Shown here in pieces: positions 1 to 19,003 of a stretch of 64,000 bases of DNA. Position 1 is the stretch's first letter. Every line of letters begins with the position of its first letter. The notes beneath the pieces were generated by a model. The model worked only from the letters and a program-made list of their open reading frames with translations. It did not search any database and was not told where the DNA came from. Source of the DNA: Yinghuangia seranimata (GTDB lineage Bacteria > Actinomycetota > Actinomycetes > Streptomycetales > Streptomycetaceae); contig NZ_JASAOI010000014.1 of assembly GCF_029953285.1 (NCBI RefSeq), positions 299,125 to 363,124 on the forward strand, read 5' to 3'. The position numbers and the translations under genes are program-made.

Positions 1-5141
<5,141 letters not shown>

Positions 5142-5213
5142 TCCGGCGGCGGCCCCGGTCGCGGCGCGCCGGGCCGGGGCCGGCTCCGCGGAGACCGGCC
5201 GATCTGGCACCCT

Positions 5214-5252
5214 GGGCGGGCCCGGAGGATTCCTCCGGGCCCGCCCGCTTTT
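5214..5252 (+). terminator. Rho-independent terminator after idh
   Basis: A perfect 15-bp stem (arms 5214-5228 and 5232-5246) with a 3-base loop ATT is followed by GCTTTT. It is one of the clearest intrinsic terminators in the window and separates idh from the arginine operon. Confidence 0.93.
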
Positions 5253-5302
5253 GTCCGTGGTGTGCCCGCCGGGGCCCGACGACCGGGGCCGGCCGAACGT
5301 GT

Positions 5303-6456
<1,154 letters not shown>

Positions 6457-6460
<4 letters not shown>

Positions 6461-7608
6461 GTGTTACGGCTGCCAAGGGTTTCCGTGCCGGGGGCGTCGC
6501 GGCCGGCCTCAAGACCACCGGTGCGGCGGATGTCGCGCTGGTCGTCAACGACGGGCCGTCGCTGGCCGCCGCCGGCGTGTTCACCTCCAACCGCGTGCAG
6601 GCGGCTCCGGTGCAGTGGTCGCGCCAGGTGCTCACCGGCGGTCAGCTCCAGGCCGTGATCCTCAACTCCGGCGGCGCCAACGCGTGCACCGGGCCCGAGG
6701 GCTTCCAGAACACGCACGCCACCGCCGAGCGCGTCGCCGAGGTGCTCGGGCTCAACGCGGGCGAGGTCGCGGTCTGCTCGACCGGCCTGATCGGCCTCCA
6801 GCTGCCGATGGACAAGCTGCTGCCGGGCGTCGACGCCGCGGCCGCCGCGCTGTCCGAGGACGGCGGCGAGGCCGCCGCGATCGCCATCAAGACCACCGAC
6901 ACCGTGCACAAGCAGGCCACGGCCGGCGGCGCGGGCTGGACCGTCGGCGGCATGGCCAAGGGCGCCGGCATGCTGGCCCCCGGCCTGGCCACCATGCTCG
7001 TGGTGCTGACCACCGACGCCGACGTGCCGGCCGAGGCGCTCGACCAGGCGCTGCGCGCCGCCACGCACACCACGTTCGACCGCGTCGACTCCGACGGCTG
7101 CATGTCGACCAACGACACCGTGCTGCTGCTGGCGTCCGGCGCCTCCGGCGTCGCCCCCGACCAGGCGGAGTTCGCCGCGGCCGTGCAGGCCGTGTGCGCG
7201 AGCCTGGCCCGCCAGCTGATCGCCGACGCCGAGGGCGCGAGCAAGGACATCGCGATCACCGTCGAGGGCGCGGCCCGCGAGGCCGACGCGCTCGAGGTCG
7301 CCCGGTCGATCGCCCGCAACAACCTGCTCAAGTGCGCCATCCACGGCGAGGACCCGAACTGGGGCCGCGTGCTCTCCGCGATCGGCACCACCTCGGCGGA
7401 GTTCGACGCCGACCGGCTCGACGTCGCGATCAACGGCGTGTGGGTCTGCAAGGGCGGGGCCGTCGGGGACGACCGCGACCTGGTCGACATGAAGGGCCGC
7501 GAAGTGGCGATCACCGCGCGGCTCAACGCGGGAGATGAGACCGTCACCGTGTGGACCAACGACCTGACCGCGGACTACGTCCACGAGAACTCGGCGTACT
7601 CGTCATGA
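6457..7608 (+). CDS. argJ: Bifunctional ornithine acetyltransferase / N-acetylglutamate synthase
   Basis: 383 residues. ArgJ moves the acetyl group from N-acetylornithine to glutamate, closing the acetyl cycle; many homologues also make N-acetylglutamate from acetyl-CoA. The self-cleaving junction is in [12 protein letters not shown], with Thr179 as the nucleophile of the beta chain. IFTSN/VFTSN-type and VCSTGLIG blocks are also visible. The ATG overlaps the mini-ORF stop (ATGA) and the stop overlaps the argB start, so the whole run appears translationally coupled. Whether this copy is mono- or bifunctional cannot be told from sequence alone. Confidence 0.96.
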
Positions 7609-8572
7609 CCGCGAATGACACCGCCACCAGCGACTCCGGGGGGAGAACGGTGAAAACGGTGGGCAAGGCCATTCGGGCCGCACGGCACAACGTCGCACTC
7701 GGCAAGGCGCACACCCTGATCGAGGCACTGCCGTGGCTCGAGCACTATTACGGCAAGACCGTCGTCATCAAGTTCGGCGGCAACGCCATGGTCGACGACG
7801 CGCTCAAGCGCGCCTTCGCCCAGGACGTGGTGTTCCTGCGCTTCGCCGGCCTCAAGCCGGTCATCGTGCACGGCGGCGGCCCGCAGATCAGCGCGCACCT
7901 CGACCGGCTCGGCCTGGAGTCGACCTTCGCGGGCGGCCTGCGCGTCACCACCCCCGAGGCGATGGACGTCGTGCGGATGGTGCTGGCCGGCCAGGTGCAG
8001 CGCGACATCGTCGGGCTCATCAACGAGCACGGCCCGTTCGCCGTCGGCCTGACCGGCGAGGACGCGCACACCATGACCGCCGAGAAGCGGCACGCCCTCG
8101 TCGACGGCGAGCTGGTCGACATCGGCCTGGTGGGCGACGTCGTCGACGTCGACCCCGGGGCGATCCGCGCGCTGCTCGACAACGGCCGCATCCCGATCGT
8201 GTCCTCGGTCGCCCGCGGCGCCGACGGCCACGTCTACAACGTCAACGCCGACACCGCCGCGGCCGCGCTGGCCGCCGCGCTGCACGCCGAGCGCCTCGTC
8301 GTGCTGACCGACGTCGAGGGCCTGTACGCCGACTGGCCGAACAGCGACGAGGTCATCAGCCGGCTCGACGGCGACGAACTGGCCGCCCTGCTGCCGACCC
8401 TGTCCAGCGGCATGGTGCCGAAGATGGAGGCCTGCCTGCGGGCCGTCCAGGCCGGCGTCAGGGCCGCGCACGTCCTCGACGGCCGGGTCGCGCACTCGCT
8501 GCTGCTCGAGGTCTTCACCGACGAGGGCGTCGGGACCATGGTCGTCCCCGCCCGGCCCAAGGGGGACGACGC

Positions 8573-8576
<4 letters not shown>
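7605..8576 (+). CDS. argB: Acetylglutamate kinase
   Basis: 323 residues if started at ATG 7605, which overlaps the argJ stop (ATGA). A GTG near 7650 behind a GGGGGGAGA ribosome site is a real alternative, giving a protein about 15 residues shorter. The kinase phosphorylates N-acetylglutamate, the usual feedback-controlled step. The motifs [37 protein letters not shown] and [13 protein letters not shown] mark the amino-acid-kinase fold. It lies in the operon between argJ and argD, with 4-base overlaps on both sides. Confidence 0.96.
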
Positions 8577-11944
<3,368 letters not shown>

Positions 11945-11958
11945 CGTCCGACGGTCGG

Positions 11959-11991
11959 CCGGCACCCGCGTGCGGTGCGCGCGGGTGCCGG
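11959..11991. terminator. Convergent terminator hairpin between argH and kinase gene
   Basis: A perfect 12-bp stem (11959-11970 with 11980-11991) closes a 9-base loop. There is no T-run, which is usual for high-GC actinomycetes. It lies between the two convergent stop codons and can serve both. Confidence 0.7.
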
Positions 11992-12003
11992 TGACCGACG
12001 CCG

Positions 12004-14529
12004 TCAGCCGGAGATGACCTTGGCGGTGCTGCCGAGGTAAGCGATGGCGCCGTTGCGCACCTCGTAGAGGAACGTGCCCTTGCCCTGGTACTCGCCGGTG
12101 GCGGGATCGAAGGCGTAGTCGCGGACGGCGCCGTGGTACTTCGCGGCGCGCAGGCCGGTGAACAGGTTTTCGCGGCTGACCGGGTTCCGGGCGTTGCCGA
12201 GGCGCTTCATCGTGTCGACGATGAGGCCGACCGCGTCGTACGCCTCGGCCGCGTACGGCGGCGGCGGGGAGCCGAACGCGGCCTTGTAGTCGGCGGCGAA
12301 CCCGGCCAGGGCGGGCTCCGCCGCGGCGTCGACCGACGAGTCGATGATCTGCCAGCCTTCCGCGGCCCCACCCGCGAGCGTGACGAACTGCGGGTCGGCG
12401 AGGCCGTTGGGGCTGAAGCACCGGCCGGTATACCCGGCGGCCTTGAGCTGCTTCGCGAACGGGCCGCCCTGGTCGGCGAGGCCCAGGTACACCATCGCCG
12501 GCGCGCCGGACGCGAGGACCTTCGCCACCTCGGCGGAATAGTCGGCCTTGCCGTGGACGACACCGATCTCGTCCACGATGCGCACGCCGCCGCGGCTGAG
12601 CACCTTGTTCAGCCCGGTGAGCACGGAATCCGCGTACTCGAAGCCCTCGGTGCAGACCACGACGGACGCGGGCTTCACCTTCGCGAGCAGGTAGGCCCCG
12701 AGGTCCTCGCCCTGCGCGGTGTTGCTGGGCAGCCCGCGCTGGAACCACGGGCGGTTGTCCGCCGCCAGGGCCGTGTTCGTCGCGCCGGGCGTGACCATCG
12801 GCAGTCTGCCCGCGCTCAGTGCGTTCGCGGCGGTTTTGACCGTGGCACTGAACAGCGGGCCGACCAGCGCGACGATGGCGGAATCGGACGTGAACTGCCG
12901 CACGATGGCGTCCGCCTTCGTGGAGTCTCCCGCGTCGTCGCCCTCGACGAGCTCCAGCTGGAACGGCAGCCCGGTGTCGCGGCCGGCCTGCGCGACGGCG
13001 AGCTTGGCACCGTTGCGGGCAGCGGTGCCCATGTCGGCGTTGGAGCCGGTGAGCGGACCCTGGAAGGCCAGCTTGAACAGCGGTTTCGGGCCGGTCGGAG
13101 TACCACCGGCCGCACCGGCGGGGACGGGACCGCCCGACCCACTGGCCTTGGCCGGGTTCTTACCGCCGCCCGAGCGCGTGGTGAGCCAGGCCGTGACCCC
13201 GCCCGCCGCGGCGAGGCCTGCGGCGGTACCGCCGATGAGCAGCCGTCGACGCGTCAGGCCCGGCCGCTCCCGCACGTCGGGGGCGGGCGACGGCGGCGCG
13301 GGGGTGGGCGGGACGGGCGGGGGAGGAGGCACCGGCCCGCGCCACAGCGTCTCTGTGCCCTGCACGTCCTCGGCGGGCGGCGTGGGCGGGACGGAGTCCG
13401 GCGGCGGCGGGATCGGCGGAGCGGACGCGGCGGGTCCGGTCTCGGGGGTGGCGGCCGTGGACGTCGGCAACTGCGGGGGCGGCGCGGATCGGTGGTCCTG
13501 CACGGGCTCGCGCGGGGAGACGGCGCCCGGGACCGCCTCGCCTGGGAGCGGCGGGGAGACGGCGGCGGTGTCGGGCTGCGGGGAGGGGTGTTCCGCGACT
13601 GGCGTCGGGGGTGGTGTCAGGCCGGTGTCGTCGGGTGGGGTGGTGTCGAGGTCGAGGAGAGCCGAGCTGCGTTCGGCGATGGCGTAGGTGATGGGCGGGG
13701 GGAGCCAGCCGCCGTGGGCCGTCGCTCCGCTCGGGCCCTCGGCGAACGCCATCAGCTCGGCGGGGGCGGGGCGTTCGTGTGGGTTCTTGCGCAGGCAGGC
13801 GGTGACGAGCGGAAGTAGGGAGCTCGGGACCGCGGTCAGGTCGGGCGCGGTGTGGACGACGCGGTAGAGCAGCGCGGGCGTCGAGCCGGTGCCGAACGGG
13901 CCCTGGCCGGTGGCGGCGAAGACCAGGACGGCGCCGAGGGAGAACACGTCGGACGCGGCCGTGATGTCGCGGCCGTCGGCCTGTTCGGGGGACATGTAGC
14001 CGGGGGAGCCGATCGTGAGGCCGGTGCCGGTGAGCGCGGTCTCGTCGGCGGCGCGGGCGATGCCGAAGTCGATCAGCCGCGGGCCGTCGAGGGCCAGCAG
14101 GACGTTGGACGGCTTCAGGTCGCGGTGCACCAGCCCGGAGCCGTGCACCTCGGCGAGGGCCGCGGCGAGTCCGGCGGCCAGCACCCGCACCGCCGGTTCC
14201 GGCAGCGGGCCGTGCCCGGCCACGGCGTCCGCGAGCGAGGGGCCGGGGACGTAGGCGGTGGCCAGCCACGGCGTCGGGCCGTCCGGGTTGGCGTCCGTCA
14301 CGGGCACCACGTGCGCGCCGGACACCCGTCGGGCCGCGGCGACTTCGCGCCGGAAGCGGGCGCGGAAGTCGGCGCTGTCGGCGAGTTCGGGCCGCACCAC
14401 CTTGAGCGCCACGGCCCGTCCGCCGGTCGAACGCGCCAGGTACACGCGCCCCATGCCGCCCGCCCCGAGGCGGCCGAGCAGCCGGTAATCGGCCAGTTGT
14501 GACGGATCCTCGGAGTGCAGCGGCTGCAC
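12004..14529 (-). CDS. Transmembrane Ser/Thr kinase with extracellular amino-acid-binding-protein domain
   Basis: 841 residues from GTG 14529 behind a GGGGGAAGGG site. Residues about 14-270 are a Hanks-type kinase: LGAGGMGRVYLA, Lys43, HRDLKPSN at 135-142, DFG at 154-156, MSPEQ. A long Pro-rich linker follows, then RRRLLIGGTAAGLAAAGG (about 428-452) as a membrane or signal-anchor segment. The outer part (about 485-835) is a type-1 periplasmic binding fold of the Leu/Ile/Val-binding family: FQGPLTGSNADMGTAARNG, LVEGDDAGDSTKADAIVRQF, VTPGATNTAL, AYDAVGLIVDTM. The design suggests an outside ligand, probably an amino acid or small amide, regulates kinase activity inside. Neighbouring arg genes hint at a nitrogen role, by location only. 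Confidence 0.93.
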   Translation of the reverse strand: MQPLHSEDPSQLADYRLLGRLGAGGMGRVYLARSTGGRAVALKVVRPELADSADFRARFRREVAAARRVSGAHVVPVTDANPDGPTPWLATAYVPGPSLADAVAGHGPLPEPAVRVLAAGLAAALAEVHGSGLVHRDLKPSNVLLALDGPRLIDFGIARAADETALTGTGLTIGSPGYMSPEQADGRDITAASDVFSLGAVLVFAATGQGPFGTGSTPALLYRVVHTAPDLTAVPSSLLPLVTACLRKNPHERPAPAELMAFAEGPSGATAHGGWLPPPITYAIAERSSALLDLDTTPPDDTGLTPPPTPVAEHPSPQPDTAAVSPPLPGEAVPGAVSPREPVQDHRSAPPPQLPTSTAATPETGPAASAPPIPPPPDSVPPTPPAEDVQGTETLWRGPVPPPPPVPPTPAPPSPAPDVRERPGLTRRRLLIGGTAAGLAAAGGVTAWLTTRSGGGKNPAKASGSGGPVPAGAAGGTPTGPKPLFKLAFQGPLTGSNADMGTAARNGAKLAVAQAGRDTGLPFQLELVEGDDAGDSTKADAIVRQFTSDSAIVALVGPLFSATVKTAANALSAGRLPMVTPGATNTALAADNRPWFQRGLPSNTAQGEDLGAYLLAKVKPASVVVCTEGFEYADSVLTGLNKVLSRGGVRIVDEIGVVHGKADYSAEVAKVLASGAPAMVYLGLADQGGPFAKQLKAAGYTGRCFSPNGLADPQFVTLAGGAAEGWQIIDSSVDAAAEPALAGFAADYKAAFGSPPPPYAAEAYDAVGLIVDTMKRLGNARNPVSRENLFTGLRAAKYHGAVRDYAFDPATGEYQGKGTFLYEVRNGAIAYLGSTAKVISG

Positions 14530-14864
14530 GCGTTTTCCCTTCCCCCGGGTGCGGATGTTCGCGAAGTGTCATCGTGTCACCGGTCGTTCGGTTTCCCGCC
14601 GGTGACCTCGCACGTTGCGCTTCCGTTTCGTTGTTGTACCGGATAACTGGTCGGTCATGAGCGGAAGTAAAGGTTCCGGCCCTATATGTGAATTCGCCGT
14701 TACTACTCGCGAGTGACTGTGTTCGCTCCGTTGATTCCGTACTACTGTCGGGCGTGCCGGATCGGCGCAGGGTCGCCGCCGCACCACCGTGTGTGATCGT
14801 CCGCGCCTCGAGCCCCGCTCCGACCAGGGCCGCGCCGCCATTCCGCTGGGGAGGGGATCCCGCA

Positions 14865-16103
14865 ATGCTCGACCGCTTGCGCCGGATACGTTCCGAGGGC
14901 GAGAAGTCCGCGTCGATGTTGTCCGACATCCCGGTCGGCGCGGTGCTGCGCAGTGTGCCGCGGTCGGTCGGGTTCGGAGTGCGGTCCTACGTACGGTCGT
15001 TGCGCGCGGAACGGCGCAACTACCCCGACATGCCCACGGTGTTCCCCACACCGGGGCTCGTCTCGGCGGCGTTCCTCGACGAGCTCGTCGTCGCGTTCAT
15101 GTCCACCAGCCGCCTGTCGCCGGGCCCGGAGGAGGCGCTCCGGATCCGCGACGAGGTCGCCGAGGCGCTCGGTAAGTTCCGCGCGGAGACCTACCTGGAC
15201 TCCCCGCACCTGTTCCACCCCGAACCACCGCCGCTGACCGACCCGGTCATCCGGGGGAAGCTGTACGGCACCATCAGCTACGAGCAGCTCTCCTTCGACA
15301 GCGGCTACACCCCCTGGCCCGGCATCCCCGGTGCCTCGCGGTGGCAGTCGGCCGGCGCGAACCAGCGCGTCTGGGCGTACGTCCTCCGGCACCCCGGCAA
15401 GCCCCGGCCGTGGGTCGTCAACCTGCACGGCTTCGGCATGGGCAGACCGGGCGACCTGGCCGCGTTCCGATCCCAGAAGACACACCGCGACTTCGGTGTG
15501 AACGTCCTGCACGTGGTCCTGCCGATGCACGGGCCGCGCAAGGCGTCGCGCACGCAGGACGCGCCGTTCATCTCGTTCGACTACCTCGGCAACGTGCACG
15601 GCCTCGGACAGGCCGTGTGGGACGTGCGCCGCGCGATCGACTGGGCGCGGAGCCAGGGCGCGACCAAGGTCGCCGTCCACGGGCTCTCGCTCGGCGCGTA
15701 CGTCGCCGCGCTGCTCGCGGGGCTCGAGGACCTGGACTGCGTGATCGTCGGCGTGCCGTCGGTGGACATGGCGTGGGTCATGTCCCACCACGTGCCGGAC
15801 GACATCCGGCGGGAGGTGCAGGCCGCGGGGCTGCTCGGCGACGAGGCCGAGACCGTGCACCGCGTCGTCTCACCGCTCGCCGTCACACCGCGGGTGCCGC
15901 TGGAGCGCCGGTTCGTCTACGCCGGCCTGGCCGACCGCATGGCCACGCCGCAGCAGGCGTACCGGCTCTGGAAGCACTGGGAGGAACCGTCCGTCTGCTG
16001 GTACCGCGGCTCGCACATCGGGGCGATGTGGAACCGGCAGACCCGCCGCTTCATCGAGGATGCCCTGACGTCGTCGGGCATCGGGAGGAGGAACACCTGG
16101 TGA
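14865..16103 (+). CDS. Alpha/beta hydrolase of the lipid (WS/DGAT) cassette
   Basis: 412 residues from ATG 14865 behind GGGGAGGGG. The C-terminal half is an alpha/beta hydrolase: VVNLHGFGMGRPGD (oxyanion region), nucleophile Ser275 in HGLSLGAYVAALLAG, a late Asp in FVYAGLADRMATP and the last His in YRGSHIGAM. The first 180 residues are specific to this family and of unknown role. The stop overlaps the WS/DGAT start (GTGA), so they are translated as a pair. By analogy with mycobacterial clusters pairing a lipase-like hydrolase, an SDR and WS/DGAT, it probably acts on acyl esters. The exact substrate is not known. Confidence 0.88.
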   Translation: MLDRLRRIRSEGEKSASMLSDIPVGAVLRSVPRSVGFGVRSYVRSLRAERRNYPDMPTVFPTPGLVSAAFLDELVVAFMSTSRLSPGPEEALRIRDEVAEALGKFRAETYLDSPHLFHPEPPPLTDPVIRGKLYGTISYEQLSFDSGYTPWPGIPGASRWQSAGANQRVWAYVLRHPGKPRPWVVNLHGFGMGRPGDLAAFRSQKTHRDFGVNVLHVVLPMHGPRKASRTQDAPFISFDYLGNVHGLGQAVWDVRRAIDWARSQGATKVAVHGLSLGAYVAALLAGLEDLDCVIVGVPSVDMAWVMSHHVPDDIRREVQAAGLLGDEAETVHRVVSPLAVTPRVPLERRFVYAGLADRMATPQQAYRLWKHWEEPSVCWYRGSHIGAMWNRQTRRFIEDALTSSGIGRRNTW

Positions 16104-17926
16104 AGCTCTCCGGTCTGGACTCGGCCTTCCTGGCACTGGAGTCGGAGACCTGGCCGATGCACGTCGTGTGCCTCACCGTCGTCGACGCGTCGTCGACGGA
16201 CGGCCGGATCGACCACGAGTCCTTCAAGAAGACCCTCGCGGAGCGGCTGCCGCGGCTGCCGCTGCTCAGCCGCAAGCTGGTCCAGAGCCCGTGGGGGCTG
16301 TCCCGCCCGCACTGGGTGCCGGACCCCGACTTCGACTTCCGCAACCACGTGTACCGCGCCACCGTTCCGGCCCCCGGCGGGCGCCGTGAACTCGCCGAGC
16401 TGGCCGCGCAGATCTACCGGCACCGGCTGGACCGCGACCGGCCGATGTGGGAGTGGTGGGTGGTCGACGGGCTGGAGAACAACCGCATCGCCCACCTGTG
16501 GAAGGTGCACCACGCGTGCATCGACGGCCGGGCCGGGGCGTCCATGCAGGAGGTCTTCTTCGATGCGGACCCGGACGGCGCCGCCGCGCGCGACCTCGTC
16601 CCGCTGCCGATGCCGGACGAGGAGGACCCGCTGCCCGAGGGCTTCGCCCGGGTCGCCGAGATGGCGAAGTCCGTGGCGGGAACGCCGGTGCGCCTCGTCG
16701 GGCAGCTCGGCTCGACCGCGCAGGGCGTGGTGTCCGCCGCGATGACCGGGCGGCTCGGCCAGGCGATGCCGTTGAACATGCCGCGCACCCGGTTCAACGG
16801 GACGGTCGGCAAGGAACGCTCGTACGGCTTCTGCACCGTGTCGCTGTCCGACGTGAAGGCGGTCAAGAACGCGTTCGGCGTCAAGGTCAACGACGTCGTC
16901 CTCGCGATCGTCGCGGGGGCGATGCGCGACCAGCTCGCCGCCTTCGGCGAGACACCCGAGAAGCAGCTGGTGGGGACCGTGCCGGTCGACGCGACCAAGG
17001 GCGACACGCGGTCGAGCGGCAACCTCATCACCGGCATGCTCGTCGGCCTGTCGACCGACGTCGACGACCCGGCCGAACGCCTGCTGTGCATCCACGAGAA
17101 CGCGCTCGCCTCCAAGGCCGTGCAGGGCGCGCTCGGCAACGACCTGCTGACCAACCTGGCCGACACCCCACCCCCGGCCGTGCTGAGCCTCGGCGGCGAC
17201 CTCTTCCGCTCCGCGAAGGTCGCGACGCTGCTGCCCCCCATCTGCAACGCGGTCATATCCAACGTTCCAGGGCCCCGGGCGACGCTGTACTCGCAGGGGC
17301 AGAAGGTGGAGGCGTTCCACTCGATGGGCATAGTCGCAGACGGATTCGGCCTCTTCGTCGGAGGCATGAGCTACGACGACCAGATCGACATCGGGGTGCT
17401 CGCCGACCGTGCGATGCTGCCCGACCCGTTCGCGCTCGCCGACAGCATCGTCGAGCAGCTCAACGTGCTGCTGAAGGCGGCGCACGAGTTCGGCCCGGTG
17501 ACCGAGCGTCCCGCGCCCGAGACCGTCGACGCCGAGCCCGAGGTCCTCGACGCGAAGCCCGAGACCGTCGACACCGAGACCGACAACACCGAGCCCGGCA
17601 CCGCCGACGCCCCCAAGGCTCCGACGAGCCCGAAGGCGACCGCTACGACGCCCGCGTCCGGCACCCGGCGCACCGCCGCGCGTACCGGCGGCACCCGCAC
17701 CGCCGGAACGCGCGCCAAGACGACCGCCCGCACCGCGGCCACCGGTGCGCGCAAGCCGGCGGCCCGCAAGCCCTCCGGATCGCGCGCCGCGGCCGTCGAG
17801 CGGAGCGGTGCCCCCGCCCCGCAGGCCGGCGCAGCGCAGATTCCGGCGCAGGCCACGGCCGCGAACCGGTCCGACGCGCAGCACGCGGAGCCGAGCCGTC
17901 CGTCCGCGCCCGCGACCGGGGTGTGA
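16100..17926 (+). CDS. Wax ester synthase / diacylglycerol acyltransferase (WS/DGAT)
   Basis: 608 residues, GTG overlapping the hydrolase stop. It joins acyl-CoA to long-chain alcohols or diacylglycerol at the membrane or lipid-body surface. The active-site HHxxxDG motif is HHACIDG at 137-143. The start KLSGLDSAFLALES, the NDVVLAIVAGAMR block and the ISNVPGPRATLYSQG block are standard. The catalytic enzyme ends near residue 470. The remaining roughly 135 residues are Glu/Thr/Pro-rich, then Ala/Arg/Thr/Lys-rich (ARTGGTRTAGTRAKTTART), resembling histone-H1-like tails. That tail is not part of the usual WS/DGAT and may bind lipid droplets or nucleic acid. Confidence 0.94.
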   Translation: MKLSGLDSAFLALESETWPMHVVCLTVVDASSTDGRIDHESFKKTLAERLPRLPLLSRKLVQSPWGLSRPHWVPDPDFDFRNHVYRATVPAPGGRRELAELAAQIYRHRLDRDRPMWEWWVVDGLENNRIAHLWKVHHACIDGRAGASMQEVFFDADPDGAAARDLVPLPMPDEEDPLPEGFARVAEMAKSVAGTPVRLVGQLGSTAQGVVSAAMTGRLGQAMPLNMPRTRFNGTVGKERSYGFCTVSLSDVKAVKNAFGVKVNDVVLAIVAGAMRDQLAAFGETPEKQLVGTVPVDATKGDTRSSGNLITGMLVGLSTDVDDPAERLLCIHENALASKAVQGALGNDLLTNLADTPPPAVLSLGGDLFRSAKVATLLPPICNAVISNVPGPRATLYSQGQKVEAFHSMGIVADGFGLFVGGMSYDDQIDIGVLADRAMLPDPFALADSIVEQLNVLLKAAHEFGPVTERPAPETVDAEPEVLDAKPETVDTETDNTEPGTADAPKAPTSPKATATTPASGTRRTAARTGGTRTAGTRAKTTARTAATGARKPAARKPSGSRAAAVERSGAPAPQAGAAQIPAQATAANRSDAQHAEPSRPSAPATGV

Positions 17927-17933
17927 GGCCGCG

Positions 17934-18791
17934 GTGAGCGACGCACAACTCGTACCGCAGGACGCCACCGCCCTGGTCACCGGCGCCAATTCGGGCCTGG
18001 GGCTGGCGACCGTCCTGGAACTGGCCCGGCACGGCGTCCGCGCGGTGGGCACCGTCCGCTCGGAGGAGAAGGCCGCCAAGGTCCGGGCCGCCGCAGAGGA
18101 GGCCGGGGTCGAGGTCGAGACCCGGGTCCTCGACGTGACCGACGCGGCCGGATGCAAGGACGTGGTCGCGGACGTCCGCCCCGACATCCTGGTCAACAAC
18201 GCCGGCAGCACCTGCTACGCGCCGGTGGCCGACGTCATGGAGGAGGAGGCCCGGCACCACCTGGAGACGGCGGTCTTCGCCCCCACCCGGCTGGCCCGGC
18301 TCGCGCTCCCGCTCATGCAGGAGCGCGGGTGGGGCCGGGTCGTCCAGGTCTCGTCGGTGGCCGGCAAGGTGACCTACCCGCTCATGGGCTGGTACCAGGC
18401 CGGCAAGCACGCGATGGAGGCGCTGTCGGACGCGATGCGCCTGGAAGTGGCCGGATCCGGCGTGTCCGTCGTGGTGGTCGCGCCCGGCGGCTTCCGCAGC
18501 GGCATCAGCGAGGACATGGCCGATGTCGCGCACCGCTACCGGGGTTCGAAGTACGCGACCGCGTTCCGCCGTCTGGACCTGGGGTTCACCCTCGTGCAGC
18601 CGTTCTGGAGCGATGTCGACGAGGTGGCCCGGGTGATCGCGCTCGCGGCCACCGAACCGAGTCCGCGCGGCCGTTACGTGGTGGGCCGGGACGCCCAGGT
18701 GTCGCTGCTGTTCTCGCGGCTGGTCGAGAACTTCGCGGCCGCGGTGGAGTTCCGCGACCGCGCGGTGCGGCGGCTCATCGGAATGCCGTAA
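17934..18791 (+). CDS. Short-chain dehydrogenase/reductase
   Basis: 285 residues from GTG 17934, eight bases after the WS/DGAT stop. The classical SDR fold is seen in TALVTGANSGLGLATVLEL (cofactor site), ILVNNAGSTCYAP, catalytic Ser in VVQVSSVAGKV, and Tyr-X3-Lys in WYQAGKHAMEAL, followed by VVVVAPGGFRS. Its place directly after a hydrolase and WS/DGAT points to interconversion of a fatty alcohol, aldehyde or keto-lipid, as proposed for SadH-like SDRs in mycobacteria. The substrate is inferred from neighbourhood only. Confidence 0.9.
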   Translation: MSDAQLVPQDATALVTGANSGLGLATVLELARHGVRAVGTVRSEEKAAKVRAAAEEAGVEVETRVLDVTDAAGCKDVVADVRPDILVNNAGSTCYAPVADVMEEEARHHLETAVFAPTRLARLALPLMQERGWGRVVQVSSVAGKVTYPLMGWYQAGKHAMEALSDAMRLEVAGSGVSVVVVAPGGFRSGISEDMADVAHRYRGSKYATAFRRLDLGFTLVQPFWSDVDEVARVIALAATEPSPRGRYVVGRDAQVSLLFSRLVENFAAAVEFRDRAVRRLIGMP

Positions 18792-18937
18792 ATGCGGGTG
18801 TGCCGGATGCCTTGACCCGGGTAGAAGAAGACGAAACGTCGTGTGGAACAGTGACCGAACACAGGGCGGCGGGCAGGTTGCGCCCCCCGTGGACTCGCTT
18901 CACACACGGCAAATCAGGGCGAACAGGGCTCTGTGCC

Positions 18938-18971
18938 GTCGGGGGAGCGCCGAGATCCGGCGCCCCCCGAC
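18938..18971 (+). terminator. Strong hairpin upstream of GNAT gene (terminator or attenuator)
   Basis: The arms 18938-18952 and 18958-18971 pair over 14 bp with one bulged A and a 5-base AGATC loop. It lies 147 bases after the SDR stop and about 20 bases before the GNAT ribosome site, so it may end the lipid operon or gate read-through into the acetyltransferase. No T-run follows. Confidence 0.5.
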
Positions 18972-19003
18972 GACACATGCCCGGACATCATGGGGAGCAC
19001 CGG

